DNA of 64,000 nucleotides, taken from DATJGS01 sp035494735 (GTDB lineage: Bacteria; Eisenbacteria; RBG-16-71-46). The notes beneath the pieces were generated by a model that was given only the letters and a program-made list of their open reading frames with translations, did no database searches and was not told the origin of the DNA. Shown in pieces: positions 63,830 through 64,000 of the stretch; position 1 is the stretch's first letter, and each line of letters opens with the position of its first letter. Position numbers and translations under genes: made by a program. The stretch spans positions 62,001 to 126,000 of the forward strand of contig DATJGS010000010.1 in assembly GCA_035494735.1 (NCBI GenBank), in the 5' to 3' direction.

Positions 63830-64000
63830 GGCCTTCGTCCCCGGCTCCCGTCGCGTTTTGGCCGTTCCACGAGACCCACTGCCCGTGCTGATGACCCTGC
63901 GCCCAGTGCATGAGAGGACGCCATCTCCGTGACAAGCCTCTCGAGCATCCAAGGCTGCAAGGCACCTACTACCGCCAGACCGTTGACGAATGCCGTGGGA
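63826..64000 (-). CDS. C-terminal part of an upstream gene (partial)
   Basis: An open frame enters from the right edge and ends with TGA at 63828-63826, overlapping the exosortase GTG. It encodes the last 57 residues (beginning PTAFVNGLAVVGALQP) with a hydrophobic segment and then a basic tail (ERPKRDGSRGRRP). It could be the sorted substrate, a glycosyltransferase or another operon member. Too little is visible to name it. Confidence 0.5.
   Translation of the reverse strand, partial: PTAFVNGLAVVGALQPWMLERLVTEMASSHALGAGSSARAVGLVERPKRDGSRGRRP

Overview
The window looks like a chromosomal segment of a high-GC, respiring Gram-negative bacterium. It encodes outer-membrane and secreted proteins, a TonB-dependent receptor, lipoproteins and several c-type cytochromes. 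Two large secreted proteins (33537-35315 and 46290-51122) end in a FlgD-like Ig / type A sorting domain of the kind used in FCB-group and Eisenbacteria-like lineages. The left-edge multihaem cytochrome resembles ActA of alternative complex III. My best guess is a Candidatus Eisenbacteria-type or related lineage, but this is inference: no rRNA or ribosomal marker is present.

Left and middle (about 1-41 kb, very GC-rich) is core metabolism and signalling. A minus-strand operon (6733 to 2385) carries a cysteine synthase (CysM type), a JAMM/Mec-type peptidase, a single polypeptide fusing a CysO/MoaD-like sulfur carrier to an E1-like adenylyltransferase and a rhodanese domain, and an M48 lipoprotein protease. 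This looks like the protein-thiocarboxylate route to cysteine. Central carbon genes are spread over the next 27 kb: glucokinase, transketolase, PEP carboxykinase (GTP), transaldolase, fumarase C, soluble transhydrogenase, a type II NADH dehydrogenase, and a compact gnd-zwf-pgl group. Together these give glucose phosphorylation, a full oxidative and most of the non-oxidative pentose phosphate pathway, gluconeogenic entry and NADPH/NADH balancing. Signalling includes a TonB receptor / YfiR / CHASE8-type hybrid kinase trio (16202-21392) and a second hybrid kinase (36846-39398) whose phospho-acceptor His is replaced by Gln.

Right side (about 42-64 kb, visibly lower GC) is accessory. It holds two paralogous secreted esterases (one broken by a one-base frameshift), a GT-C type membrane glycosyltransferase, and a tRNA-like remnant near 45.0 kb. 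A four-gene minus-strand cluster follows, centred on a 1610-residue secreted protein with two caspase-like (C25-related) domains, one of which has lost its catalytic His. Next come a lipase / ECF sigma / anti-sigma operon, several unrecognised membrane or secreted proteins, and at the right edge an exosortase-family transpeptidase with a small partner membrane protein.

The most unusual items are the CysO-E1-rhodanese fusion beside its presumptive JAMM processing enzyme, the two-caspase-domain secreted protein in its esterase cluster, the degenerate hybrid kinase, and a perfect 45-bp inverted repeat upstream of gnd.
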